Shown: positions 11,174 to 21,935 of the stretch, piece by piece
Position numbering within the stretch: the stretch's first letter is position 1
Layout of the letters: every line of letters begins with the position of its first letter
Assembly: GCA_020744225.1 (NCBI GenBank)
Contig: JAGMWG010000005.1
Span: forward strand, 682,001 to 746,000
From: Paraphoma chrysanthemicola
Lineage: Eukaryota; Ascomycota; Dothideomycetes; Pleosporales; Phaeosphaeriaceae
Length of the DNA: 64,000 nucleotides
Direction of reading: 5' to 3'
Made by a program: the position numbers and the translations under genes
Notes under the pieces: model-generated
What the model was told of the DNA's origin: nothing
The model's input: the letters and a program-made list of their open reading frames with translations, nothing else
Database searches by the model: none

Positions 11174-14100
11174 GGTTGGTCCGAGGTAGTTCGAGAGGGC
11201 AGTAAGTTGGCAAGGTAGGGTTTGGAGTGGTAAGAAGAAGGGGAAAGGAAGGTCGGCTCTAACGATAGACCTGAAGAAACGAGTGGCTGCGCGAAAGGCG
11301 CGACGAGGAAAGTGAAGGTGAAGCAGGAAAGAGCAGACTACCTCGCTTGACCGTGACTGTTCCAGCTTCGGTATTTTGAGCGTTCCAAGATCTTTTGATT
11401 GAGTGATTGACAAGAAGCTTTATACGAATGCAAGGCTGCAGACATGTTAGTTCATCAGCGGTCGATCACAATGCTGCTCCTGCAGCTAACACACCAAATA
11501 GCGCAATCCCATCGGGCCAACGACAGGAACGGGTAAAGTCAGCGCGAAGCTAATTTGGTCATGTCCTCGACTTGAAGATCCGGGTGCGCATCTCGCGGGA
11601 GCTGCCGCTTCGGCAGATGACCCGCCCGGACGTTAATCTTGCCAAATGCGGAATGTTGACCTGTCCGCGATGTGTTTGCAATAATCGATACATCTCTTTG
11701 AGTTACGAATGTGCCATGTGGGGTAGCATTTATAGCCTCAAGTCTGGAATGCATACATCTGATCCTGGGCTTTCCACGAGGTGGGGGTACAGATGACCTA
11801 TTCACGGGATGCGGCGTTGGGTTGGCGAATATGTTGACGTCGTGCAGTATTTCTGCAAAGCTTTAGAGAAATGCGCGATCAGCGCTGACAGGAAGATATG
11901 ACCCTTGGGGCCGTATGGGATTGATAACATAGTCGGACGTGCGATTCACGTAACGGTGTCACTGGAGCATTGAGTTGTTAGCTTCGGGATTTGGTCAAGA
12001 TAGTGTGTGATAGATGACTTATGGAGTTTGAGAAGGTATGTGTTAACATCTATCTTTACAAAACCGCTTGGCCATGTGTGCATGAACCACCAAAGTCGTA
12101 TTGAGATCTAAAGTCATTCAGACGATTTTCCAACCATGGCAAGCACGCATCGCTGAAGACAATGAGTACTACAATGAAGAACACCTGCGAAGTTAGAACA
12201 CGTCGGGACGATACTCTAGAAGTATCGTGTACATGGCTAGAGGCTTCCCCAACGAGCGGGGCTTCGAAGTGAGAGGGCACATCGGTCTTTGTCTGTGTTC
12301 CAACTCACCTGCCTGTTTTAACAATTCAAATCCCAGCCACATCAGCAACGGATTGGAATAAGCAGCTCGGGAAGATGTCAACTAGTAGGGAAACTCGATA
12401 GCAGTTCGAGATATCCAACGCTTCCACTTCGATGTGGTGTGGGAGACCCTGGAGCTCAACGCAGTGGTGCTCAAAGAAAATGCGACCTAGTTGCCCCTGT
12501 GCGACCATGCTAAGTAAAGAGCATGGAGCTCCACGCGAGAATGCTAGTAATCAACGAGGCGGGGGACGAACGAGAGGTTTGATGGGTCGAGGCTGTCCAG
12601 GTGGCTGCATGAAGGTGCAGAGTAGCGCGTAGGACACAGAGACTCACATCAGCGTCCTCACAGCCTGATGATGGCGTTTCCGGTGAGCGGGAATGGTCCG
12701 GTTCATGTACCCGATCAACAGCGGCTGCTGAAGACACTGTTCGTGCAGGCAATTGACCAGTTTGCTCGACAGAGAAATTCTGCCAGCCTACGAAGAGGCC
12801 GATCTTGAGGCGAACAGCCTCGGGAGGTTATCGGCCTGGTGCTGCTGTACTTCGTATTGGTTCGTATTTCGGGGAAAGTTTGGGTGCGCCGGTGTCGCTG
12901 GCTGAAGGCAAGCTGAACACGCCCATCGAAGCTGAGGCTTTAGGGTCAAAAGCAAAGGTGCACTGAGAGTGCTGGACAGGTGTTATCTCGAAGTGCCAAG
13001 ACTTGGAGCATGTCTGTGGCCATACCAAAGCCGTGAGCATGCTGACCCTGCTGCACGAAGGTATGACAACCCCGTCTCGATCAAGGGAGGAGCTGACAAG
13101 ATAGGATACGTAAGACTCAAGATGACCTGAAACACCGGCGACAGGCTTACGAATCAATCAGCAGCCTTTCCCGTCATTTTCTGGACAACAAAGTGGAGCA
13201 GCTTTGAAGAAGAGGCTGACATGTCGCGCGCTGATGGCTGTCTGGATGGAACTGGATCAGTCGTCATAGTTCGGTTCACCCTTGCGCCAGACCCAAAGCT
13301 AGCTCGTGGAGAATAGTATACCACATTTCTCCCGATGCAAATGCAGTCGCTATCTGTGCCTAGAGGCTGATCTTTTTCCAAATCTACAGTTGGGAATGTT
13401 CACAGGAGCAGCCATTGACGTTCATTTTGATGCAGTGCTGAACAAGGTTTGGTGGCGACTGGTCGTCAGCCTCGGAGACTGAGGGACCGATTCTGACGCC
13501 CATTGCCCATATACGTAGACCAGCCTGACAGGCCAAGCCCTGATCTCGACGATGCGGGGACTCGTGTGCTAGCATCCCAACATTTTCATCGCATTGGCGC
13601 GCATTTGTCTCGCGCATCACTGCGAACAATGGTCGAGCATGAGACATACTGGTTACGATCGCACCAGTCAGTAATGGAGGCTTCGCCAATGGTGACAAAA
13701 TCTGACGATGTGGTGCTTTAAGGTGCAATTGAGTTTCCAGCTGGGCTGATGGCTCGGGATGCACCAGGTGGCTCGTAATCGGCGACTCTTCGTAAAATAA
13801 ACAAGTCTTCGTGCGCTCTGATTCGCGCGTGGACTCGGCTCCGCTTTGACCGCGATGAGGCGGCTGGATCCGGTACTTGGCCGCGAGGCTGGACGGGGTT
13901 CGAACAAGAAAAAAGCGAGAATTGCTGATGCGGCCAGCACCCACAGGGTCGTCTGAAGCACATGGAGTTGGAACGATGATGCAACGCGAATGCACCAGGA
14001 TCGTGGTCGAGCAGCATTTGGGTCGGCCATTGTTAGGTTCGCGCGGCCATCTCAAATGGGAAAAGCATCTTCCAGCCTCGAGCACAGCTCGCTCTCCCTA

Positions 14101-14629
14101 GTCAGCCCGCAAAAGTCTCGTTCTCTTGGACTTGCAGTTTTTCGCGAAGGCGGAATGATCCGAAGCAGGGTTCTTCGGGATCCTTCGTTCTTTTTTATTA
14201 TTTGGCCAAACCGGTAAAGAGCCCTCCCCCAGCTTTGCGCGTCTTACTGCCTGATTCGCTCCGAAGACCAATAAGCTATCAGCTCGCCGCTTCAAGACGT
14301 GGCTGCAGGGCGAGTCGCCCACTCAGATGGCAGAACGAGGCTGCTGAACTCAGCCTCGTTCGCCTTGCGGAATCGGGGTATCAGGCAGAAGGTATTTCCT
14401 CTGCCCAGGCCCCGCGCTTCCCAGATCGACCTACAGCCGCATCACACACCCTTAACACCTTGCCCAGTTTCCTGGATTGCGACTAAGTCTTAACTGCCAT
14501 AGTCGCCGTTGGCACTGCCGCTGACGCCCCACCACGAGGAAAACCAAACTCGGAATCGTCCACATTGGGAGCATACAAGATCCGCGCTCATCCTAGCCTT
14601 GCCGGACCCTTGGGAGATATCAGGTATAC
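11174..14629. other. 3.5-kb gene-poor interval
   Basis: This holds the promoter of the peroxygenase (purine-rich on the plus strand to about 11400, i.e. a pyrimidine-rich leader) and of the zinc-finger gene at 14630. Several open frames of 60-233 codons exist on both strands. They overlap one another, lack family motifs and show no coherent splice structure. I found no tRNA B-box, terminal repeats or transposase motif. A decayed gene or non-coding RNA cannot be excluded. Confidence 0.45.
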
Positions 14630-15376
14630 ATGCCTCCAACAAGAACGAGGTCCAAGATGAAAGAGCAGGCCCCAGTTGTGACCGCTGCGGCCGGCGAGGC
14701 CAGCAAGCCAAAGGAAGCACCATCAGCTCCCAAGGAAACCATCGTCACAGCTCCCCCAACAGAAGAGACTCCAAACACGTCTCCAACATTCTCAGCAACG
14801 TCAAAGACTCCATCTCGCAGGATACTCCGACTAAAGTGCCCGGCCTGCTCAGACTATCCCGACGGCTTCCGCAGCGAGCATGAGCTTCGACGTCATACGA
14901 ATCGCGTCCATCGCAAGACACGGAAAGTCTGGGTAACTATTGACACTTCGCCCGACAAGACGTTTCTTGCCAATTGTAAAGCCTGCCAGACAGGAAAGCG
15001 GTATAACGAATGCTATAACGCCGCCAGTCACCTTCGGCGCATGCACTTCCACCCGCACAAGCGCGGCGAGCGCAAGATGACTGCTGCAGAGGCTCGACGC
15101 GGAGGAAAGCCTGGCGACCTGGATCCTCCGATGGACGTACTGAAGTCAAATTGGCTGAGAGAAGTGGATGAGATTATTGGGGACGACAACGAGCCGCTTT
15201 CAGACGATGCAAGCAACGTGCCTGTCTTGCAGACCCAGCCTCAACTTCAGCCTCAGCCAGCAATTGTGCCAACAGCGCCGACAAAAGTCGAAGGGAAGGC
15301 GCCGCCGACACCAACAACTCCCTCTACTCGCTCCATGGCCATTGATAGTATCGTGGACAAGATGGAACCGTCTTGA
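14630..15376 (+). CDS. Fungal C2H2-type zinc-finger protein (DUF7896-like)
   Basis: A single exon of 248 residues. The first 65 residues are Pro/Thr/Ala-rich and disordered. A C2H2-like finger follows: C-P-A-C-x(12)-L-R-R-H-T-N-R-V-H around residues 70-92 (HELRRHTNRVHRKTRKVW). A second cysteine/histidine unit follows, C-K-A-C near residue 109 and SHLRRMHFHPHKRGERK near 124-140. This finger-plus-'ASHLRR-H' pattern is shared by a family of fungal proteins of unknown function often annotated with DUF7896. The segment MTAAEARRGGKPGDLDPPMD leads to a short WLREV helix, and then a Gln/Pro-rich tail. The start is the first ATG after a TATAC element (AGGTATACATG); an internal ATG at residue 10 is an alternative. 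A DNA-binding role is likely but the targets are unknown. Confidence 0.85.
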   Translation: MPPTRTRSKMKEQAPVVTAAAGEASKPKEAPSAPKETIVTAPPTEETPNTSPTFSATSKTPSRRILRLKCPACSDYPDGFRSEHELRRHTNRVHRKTRKVWVTIDTSPDKTFLANCKACQTGKRYNECYNAASHLRRMHFHPHKRGERKMTAAEARRGGKPGDLDPPMDVLKSNWLREVDEIIGDDNEPLSDDASNVPVLQTQPQLQPQPAIVPTAPTKVEGKAPPTPTTPSTRSMAIDSIVDKMEPS

Positions 15377-16495
15377 ACAAAGCAGGCTTCCCTGTCGCGA
15401 CGCAGACTGCCGGAGTCATTCATGCGCCAGCCACTCACTATGATGTCGGTGTAGGTAGGCTTCTCAGCAGTAAGCTTACCGACCGCACTCGCCGCAAGCG
15501 CACCGTCTTGGCCTTCCCACGCTACCGCCCCGCTCGTCCTTCAGCGCACATCTTGGGAAAGAAGCGGGCATAAGTCTGAAGCGAGCCCTGACACGCGCTA
15601 TATCGTGACGTGCGATAGGCCGGGGCGGGTGGAAACCAGGATCCGGTCCAGTACGCTCGTTTTGAAAAAGTGATATGGTGTACGGAGTTGATGTGGGGGC
15701 CTAAATGACCTTGGAGGCACGATGGATGAACCAGTTCACCGGCTCCGCAGTAGATAGCGAATAAGACGCGTTCCAGCGGCCAAATAGTCTTCTTTTGGAT
15801 GCGCAATGTATTGCTCCACATCAGCCTTGCTCTTTCTTCAGGGGTCGTCCGGTCGCATCTTGCTCCAAAACAGGCGAGTGGTGGCGGTTATGTCAGCGAT
15901 GGTGTCGAAGGGTAAGATCATGGTCCAGCGAGCTTCCCAAGTGACGTGTATTTGTCTGAAATGCCGCGGAACCGCAAACAGACGCGTTTGGTCATATCCG
16001 TGGCACAAAATCTGTCGATGCAAGTGTTTACGAAGACATGAGGTGAAATTAAGACACAATTGCAGATCTGGGAGGGTCCGGGGTCGGGACATGGCAACAA
16101 CTGCCCGAGCGCGGACCCAAGCTAGATTTATTTCCTGTGCTGCACCGCGGATCCTTCGAAGCCACCACCACACACCTTGCTGCAGGTCTCACAATTCAGG
16201 TACGCACATAGAAGCAGCCTTGTTCTCATTGAAGATACATGGGCCTGTTGTCGTAGCCTCGGGCTAACCGTGTTGTGCAGCCCTGTACTGTGTTGTCTAC
16301 CTCGCAGTTCTCTGCACGCCGTCATATGCATCGCCACGCTCCTTGGTAATCGTACCTTGGTAGCCCTCTGTGTCCCAAATGGCTGTTCCCGCTATACATT
16401 CCGAACCGCCCACAAATCGTAGACCGTGCGAAGCGAAGCACATATAAGTGGATGAGGCACAACGTTGTCGCGCTTTCCACTCGTAGCGGTGGACA
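15377..16495. other. Intergenic region
   Basis: This 1.1-kb stretch lies between two plus-strand genes. The open frames are short and overlap on opposite strands, none with a recognisable domain. It presumably holds the 3' UTR of the zinc-finger gene and the promoter of the gene at 16496. Confidence 0.5.
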
Positions 16496-17884
16496 ATGAA
16501 GGGCCATGTGCGATCGTCCTTGAACTATGTCAACTTGGGCAAGTTTTACAGCGTCCCACCGTGGAGTGACCCTTTCCGCACACAGCCTCCTCTGATACCA
16601 CGCAACCATGTAAACCTGGGGCGCCTATACGAGCACACTTTCGTTTCGAAGAAATGGCCTCCAGGATGGGCTTACTTTCATGATGGATCCGTCTTCGTCG
16701 CGCCTGCCGAATCCATGGATCACGAAGCTTTCGAGACTCGTATGCGAACCGTGGAACACTTCGTGAGGGAGCCTTCCCCTGCTCTGCTGGCTATAAGACA
16801 GGACAATCCTAGTAGGAAACGGCTTATTGTGATTGGGTCAGTGAATAGCATTTGAGGGAGACCAACCCACTGACAACACTACAGGCAGGGTCGATTCCTC
16901 CCGGGGCACACTTCGCTTCGCCTTCTTGCGAGAAATGCCCAAGATGGGGAAAGATCTTCGATTGCTGCTCAGCGCTTTGAGAAAGTCGTCATAGCCCAGG
17001 ACGAGACCGAAGGACTCCCTTTATCTGGGGGTCGCAAGATTACTCCTCCATTAAATATGGAATGCCGTCAAGGTCAATACATCCAACAAGCGCTGCAAAC
17101 CTTCCGTGGCACCTTGGTAGATGGCATCTTGCAGCCCAATGTCAAATTAGGAAACGGCCTACTTCTCGCGCTCGAGCCGTACCCAAGCAATTCCGTAAAG
17201 CCGCAGAAAAAGGATACTGGAGCGCATGAGGAGCGGGAAATCATCCGTACCCAGGAAGAGATACTTGAAAAGTGGAGAAGTCCAAGCCTGGACAAAACTC
17301 ACGAAGGGCGGACTTCAGACTGTGACCCAGCAGCCCCGGATGCACTTTTTGCTGCCAAAGTAGCAATGCTCGAAGCAAAAGAGCGCGAGCTGCAATACAG
17401 AGAGGAGATACTTCGTTGGAAGCGCAAAACGTGGTGGCTCGAGCAAAGACTCAAATCAGCTGGCGACCAAGCTCCCCGCAGCCATGCGAGGTATCGACCA
17501 AATTCAAGAACACCACCGCACGGTTCCACAGAGTCATACGACTCCTTTGACGAAGCTCAATACAGTCATGACGAGCAACACGACCCCTTCGATGACCAGG
17601 ATCTGCGCAGCTATGTACCGCCACGACAAGGCATGAGAGTGCCATCGCGCACTTTTGAAGAGGAACACGAGTCGTTTGACGACAAGGAAAACTCTTCTGA
17701 CGATAGGTATATCTCTTCCACGCACCAACAACATACCGTCGAGTCCGAGGCTGCAGACGATGTCTTCGACTCCAGCCATCTCGACGACTCTACGCCCTCA
17801 CAACAGCCACAATCCCCGGCTCACCACGCACGTATTGCACTCCCAACGCGCCGCACCCTACTATCGCAACGGTTCCCTGATTGA
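16496..17884 (+). CDS. Two-exon gene of unknown function with acidic repeat-rich tail
   Basis: Exons 16496-16836 and 16885-17884 join over a 48-bp intron (GTCAGT...CACTGAC...CTACAG, phase 2) to give 446 residues. Splicing is supported because the 5' frame hits a stop 6 codons into the intron, while the 3' frame is open back to the acceptor. The N-terminus carries an internal near-repeat (NYVNLGKFY and NHVNLGRLY), then WPPGWAYFHDGSVFVAP. The middle (about residues 105-190) runs LIVIGQGRFLPGHTSLRLL to LVDGILQPNVKLGNGLLLAL and looks folded. A basic, Trp-containing helix (EILRWKRKTWWLEQRLKS) follows. The last 150 residues are Asp/Glu/Ser-rich and disordered, with repeated S-[FH]-D-[DE] elements. 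I do not recognise the family. It could be a fungal DUF6590-like protein, but I cannot confirm that. It sits next to the transposon. Confidence 0.72.
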
Positions 17885-18315
17885 AATCAAGACCCTTGTG
17901 AATGGATCCGGACCGCACTGCGCAAAAGTTTAAGTAGCGGCCCATATGCCCATGACTTTGAAGGATTCCCATTTCGGAAGGATTGGCGATGGAGGGGGTG
18001 CTTGTGCGTCAACACACCATCTCAGATTTGCCGACTGCTAGACGTGCATACCCGGCGCAGGTGTCAGAACTTTGATATTTTTGTGCCCGTTGTACCAGGT
18101 CGTTGGAATGGGCGTTTGGCATTTGCGTCGGCGCTGCTTGGGCGACTACATTTCGCCGCCAGCCACATAGCGTTCCAATTAGCGTCGGTGATGGCTTGTT
18201 TGGTGGAACGTATAACCATTTTGTACGTGAGACCTTGGACTTGGACTTTCGAGTTGCAACATGAGACTTGCATTTGTTTCATGCTTGTCGACCAAAGGTC
18301 GGTGAACTAGATCTA
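17885..18315. other. Intergenic flank of transposon insertion
   Basis: This 431-bp stretch lies between the stop at 17884 and the left terminal repeat at 18316, ending in the target-site TA (18314-18315). No gene is visible. Confidence 0.5.
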
Positions 18316-18381
18316 ACGTAGTTTATAAGCGAGCGCCGCGTACAAGCGAGCGCCGCGCCTCACCAACTTTGCGCGCCTCTT
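18316..18381 (+). repeat. Left terminal inverted repeat (66 bp)
   Basis: This is an exact reverse complement of 20102-20167. It holds two 14-bp direct copies of AAGCGAGCGCCGCG and is preceded by the target-site TA. Confidence 0.95.
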
Positions 18382-18420
18382 TGAACTCAACGTACAATAA
18401 CTCTACGCCACGCAAGTCAA

Positions 18421-20046
18421 ATGGTTTCAAAAGAAGAAGATATTCAGCTTGCAATCTCAGCTATTCAAACTAAACAAATTCAAAGTAATCGCAACGCTGC
18501 AGCAGTCTACAACGTAGCTGAACGAACGATCCGACGCCGACGCGCTGGGAAGCCTGCACGACGCGATTGCCAGCCCAACTCAAAGAAGCTTACCCAGCTA
18601 GAAGAGGAGGTGATTGTTAGACATATACTCGACCTTGATCAACGTGGATTCGCGCCCACGTACGCAGCTGTACGTGATATGGCTGATAAGCTGCTGGCTG
18701 CGCGCGACGCTGGTCACGTTGGCGTCCACTGGGCGCGCAACTTTGTCAGGCGTACAGACAGTCTTACGACGCGTTTCAATCGAGCGTACGATAGGCAGAG
18801 AGCTCTGTGTAAAGATCCTATCCTTATACAACGCTGGTTTAAGCTTGTAGAGGAGACAAAGGCCAAGTGGGGTATCTGCGACGAGGACGTCTATAACTTT
18901 AACAAGGCTGGCTTTATGATAGGCAAGATTACGACTCAGCTTGTCGTGACTGGGTCAGAGAGAAGAGGCCAGCCAAAGGCTATTCAGCCTGGCAATCGTG
19001 AGTGGGTGACGGTGATCGCTGCAATCAACGCTGCTGGCTGGACAGTTCCACCCTTTCTCATCTTTGCTGGCCAGTATCACCTGTCTGCCTGGTACGAGGA
19101 GGCAGCTATCCCACGCGACTGGGTGATCGCAGTTAGCGACAACGGCTGGACAAACAACGACCTTGGAGTTGCGTGGTTGAAGCACTTCAACGCTCACACG
19201 AAGACTCGTGTTGTAGGTGCGCGTCGCCTGCTCGTCCTTGATGGCCATGAGAGCTACCACTCTCTTAAATTTCAAGAGCTCTGCAAGGAGAACAATATCT
19301 ATACGCTCTGCATGCTACCTCACTCATCTCACCTGCTGCAGCCTCTTAATGTCGGCTGCTTCTCGCCGTTAAAGCGCGCGTACAGCCGCGAGGTTAAGGC
19401 TCTTATCTGACACCACATCAACCACATTACAAAGCTTGAGTTTCTGCCAGCTTTTAAAGCAGCCTTTAACCGCGCGTTCACGACAGCTAATATCTGCTCA
19501 GCCTTTCGAGGCGCAGGCCTTGTACCTCTTCAGCCAGACGCTGTCTTGTCAAAGCTGGACGTACAGCTGCGTACACCCACACCTACTACTCTGCCAGAGG
19601 CTGTCTAGCAGGCTCGTACGCCGAGTAACGCGCGTAAGCTTAAGGCTCAATCAACGCTGATTCGCGAGCGCGTACGCCAACACAAGAGCTCCTTGCCTGC
19701 GTCGATTATTAAGGCAATCAACCAGCTCAAGAAGGGCGCTGAGGTGATGATCCTGTCAGCTGAGCTGATGCGCGAGAGGATCACCAGCCTTGAGAAGGCT
19801 AACGAGGCAGCGTCAAAGCGAAAGCAGCGCAAGAAAAAGCGCGTACAGAAGCAAGGAGTCTTGACAAAGGGAGCTGGCGAGGATATACTCGCCCAACGTG
19901 AGGCTGATCAACAGATTGCTCGTGAAGAGCGTCAAGGTGGAGAGCAATCAGGCCTCAGCCGCCAGGCTCTTGCGCGCTGCAGCAGGTGCAGAGAGACTAG
20001 GCACAACGCCCGTACGTGCAAAAAAGACTCTGTAGATACTACTTAA
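18421..20046 (+). pseudogene. Inactivated DDE transposase of the Fot1/pogo-like element
   Basis: One reading frame runs from ATG 18421 to TAA 20046 but is broken by TGA at 19408-19410 and TAG at 19606-19608. Family order is intact: an N-terminal helix-turn-helix (AVYNVAERTIRRRRAGKPAR), a CENP-B-like second DNA-binding part, the DDE core, and a C-terminal CCHC zinc knuckle (CSRCRETRHNARTC). In the core, the usual Y-N-F-D-E reads YNFNKAGFMIG (Asn at residue 161). The second aspartate survives in LLVLDGHESYHS (D274). The usual Q-P-L-D-V-G reads LQPLNVGCFSPLKR (Asn at residue 310). Both losses are D-to-N codon changes explained by G-to-A in a TpG context, and the TAG is explained by CAG-to-TAG (CpA to TpA). 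These are the dinucleotides favoured by repeat-induced point mutation. The protein cannot be active as it stands. Confidence 0.93.
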
Positions 20047-20101
20047 TCTATTATATAACTATCAATATACTGCTGTCTATTGTGGTTGAGTTGTACGCTT
20101 G

Positions 20102-20167
20102 AAGAGGCGCGCAAAGTTGGTGAGGCGCGGCGCTCGCTTGTACGCGGCGCTCGCTTATAAACTACGT
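20102..20167 (-). repeat. Right terminal inverted repeat (66 bp)
   Basis: This is an exact reverse complement of 18316-18381 and is followed by the target-site TA at 20168-20169. Confidence 0.95.
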
Positions 20168-20588
20168 TAAGCATTTTCGAACACGACGAAATCTCCGCTC
20201 AATAACCGTGTAATCTGTGTATTCAGTCACTTTACACCTGAATGCAAAATATTCAGTATTATTTCTTATTTTGTTACTTGGTTCCTCTACTCGCTCATCT
20301 TCATCTCTGGGTATCGCAGCTATCCCACCACCTAATCGCGCGTCAATGGCCGTAGTGTCCGTATACAAACATCTCGTGTTCCTAATCCCAAATAAAACAT
20401 GAGTACAAACAAGACATAGAAAAAGGTGCCCCCAGATACGAGCGGATATGCGCTGTGTCGCCCAAAAACTCCCTGCTAGCCTTTTCACACAAAATGCCGT
20501 GACCGATACAAATACAACAGTTCCCCTCCAAGCACGCTAAGACAAGACACTATTGTGGTAGCTGTTCCGCTGCCACTCACACTGCATG
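20168..20588. other. Intergenic flank between transposon and receptor 3' end
   Basis: 421 bp. It starts with the target-site TA and ends at the receptor stop codon on the minus strand. AT-rich parts near 20220-20280 fit a 3' UTR. No gene is visible. Confidence 0.5.
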
Positions 20589-21935
20589 TCATAATTGCCT
20601 GGCATGCGCTTGGTCCACTCTATGACTCCATCTTGGGCCGCCCGTCGCAAAATCATGTTCTTCGCTCGTGTTCTCGATGTGGATGTTCGTCTCGGTGGTG
20701 ATCGTCACGATATCGTCGCGCATGGGCTTGATGATCGAGTCTTGGCTGCCCGTTCTTGTTGGGCTGTTCTCCTCGGCGAGAGAATCATGATGTATAGAGC
20801 GACCAGACGGATTGCGACCGCGGCGATGATCGACGATGCGCGACAAGCGATTGCTCCCACCGACAATCGTCACGGTGCGTGCGGTCGAGGTGATGGGTTC
20901 TTTATTAGTCATGGATGACAAGCCGTAGTTTTGTGCATCGCCGGGGCGTGCGGCGTTGGTGAGTGTCGCGGTGACAGTGCGGTTGTACTGGCCTGTTGAA
21001 AGGTCGTTGTTGACGAGAACGCGGCGGGTAAGTGCGTATAGGAGGGCATCGATCCAGCCGCATGAAGTGAGCAGGCAGCCTGCGACGATGTAGAACACGT
21101 CTGGTAGGCTTCTGCCTGTCATGGCGACCATGCGGCCGACGGCAATGGGGAGGGTCAACAGGACGTAGACGGCGGGATACATGACCATGAATTTCGTCGC
21201 ACGGGTAAGTTTGGATGTGTCGTTGTTCATGATGCTGCGGATACGGCCGCGCAGGTGGATGAAGACGTGGCCGTAGATGGCGATTGTGCCGAACTCGACG
21301 ATGAAGATCCAGAGGTAGTGCAACCACAGGCGCTCATCTTGAAACTCGGTTGAAATCCAGCACCAGCCTCCTGCGCGTGTGAAGAAACGGTTTCGGTATA
21401 TGGCAGGGCCCAAGATGGTGAGGACCAGTGCTGCGAACCAGATGCTAAGAATCGACACGACGAACCACAAGTATGGCATCTTGTAGCCCTTGATAACGCC
21501 AAGCCAAGTGTGGATCGCAATCGCAAGGACGAAGAATCCGCTTGCAACATCTCCGATATTCAGGAACCAGGCCTGTATGAAGCATGGTGCGGTAGGTGCC
21601 AGGATGGCATCAATTCGGAGCCAATGGAAGGATATGGAAAAAGCAATGGATTGCTGGAGATCCGCCAAGAGCAAGTTATAGATGAGGATGACATATTGGT
21701 TGTACCCAACGTATTCCCTGTAGTGCCTTCTCCATGAGATCAGTCGATGGGTGATGAAGCCGAGTAGTGCGGTGACGGATATAAGGCTCATCATGGCAAA
21801 AATGCTGACTGGAATGAGGCCAGAGCGGTACACAGGTGTGAGTTTCTCGAGACTGTTGGGGAACTCAAAGTAGCGCTGGACAAGTTCCCGTCGGAACTCC
21901 ATGCCCATTGATGGCGCCATGTCGGAAGGCGCCAT
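20589..21935 (-). CDS. Seven-transmembrane G-protein-coupled receptor (fungal Git3/cAMP-receptor-like type)
   Basis: A single exon of 448 residues from ATG 21935. Seven hydrophobic helices can be placed near residues 41-63, 82-105, 118-142, 157-178, 206-228, 248-270 and 280-303. Recognisable segments are GYNQYVILIYNLLLADLQQS (helix 2), FLNIGDVASGFFVLAIAIHT (helix 3), and a W-C-W-I-S loop after helix 4. The third cytosolic loop is basic (HLRGRIRSIMNNDTSKLTRA). The order and the L-x-A-D-x-Q-Q motif match fungal receptors of the Git3 glucose-sensor and cAMP-receptor-like classes, which act through G-alpha subunits on the cAMP-PKA pathway. The C-terminal 145 residues are a Ser/Thr-rich cytoplasmic tail suited to phosphorylation. 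The ligand cannot be inferred. The promoter side faces the long gene-free interval. Confidence 0.88.
   Translation of the reverse strand: MAPSDMAPSMGMEFRRELVQRYFEFPNSLEKLTPVYRSGLIPVSIFAMMSLISVTALLGFITHRLISWRRHYREYVGYNQYVILIYNLLLADLQQSIAFSISFHWLRIDAILAPTAPCFIQAWFLNIGDVASGFFVLAIAIHTWLGVIKGYKMPYLWFVVSILSIWFAALVLTILGPAIYRNRFFTRAGGWCWISTEFQDERLWLHYLWIFIVEFGTIAIYGHVFIHLRGRIRSIMNNDTSKLTRATKFMVMYPAVYVLLTLPIAVGRMVAMTGRSLPDVFYIVAGCLLTSCGWIDALLYALTRRVLVNNDLSTGQYNRTVTATLTNAARPGDAQNYGLSSMTNKEPITSTARTVTIVGGSNRLSRIVDHRRGRNPSGRSIHHDSLAEENSPTRTGSQDSIIKPMRDDIVTITTETNIHIENTSEEHDFATGGPRWSHRVDQAHARQL

Larger units (their letters stand above)
18316..20167 (+). mobile_element. Fot1/pogo-type (Tc1/mariner superfamily) DNA transposon
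   Basis: A complete 1852-bp element. The left end 18316-18381 and right end 20102-20167 are perfect 66-bp inverted repeats (outer end ACGTAGTTTATAAGCGAGCG). A TA dinucleotide flanks both sides (18314-18315 and 20168-20169), the TA target duplication expected of Tc1/mariner/pogo elements. Each terminal repeat contains two copies of a 14-bp block, AAGCGAGCGCCGCG, spaced by 3 bp (left copies at 18327-18340 and 18344-18357), plausible transposase-binding sites. The only internal gene is the plus-strand transposase, which is broken. Identical ends indicate recent insertion or selection on the ends. The element landed about 420 bp beyond the stop of the receptor gene and 430 bp beyond the stop of the gene at 17884, apparently harming neither. 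Confidence 0.95.

Noticed and set aside
13890..13905. GGTTCGAA-like tRNA B-box
   Set aside because: No matching A-box upstream and no acceptor-stem pairing; no tRNA could be built.
13384..14085. 233-codon minus-strand open frame
   Set aside because: It overlaps other long frames on both strands, has no domain or splice partner, and its composition looks like translated non-coding DNA.
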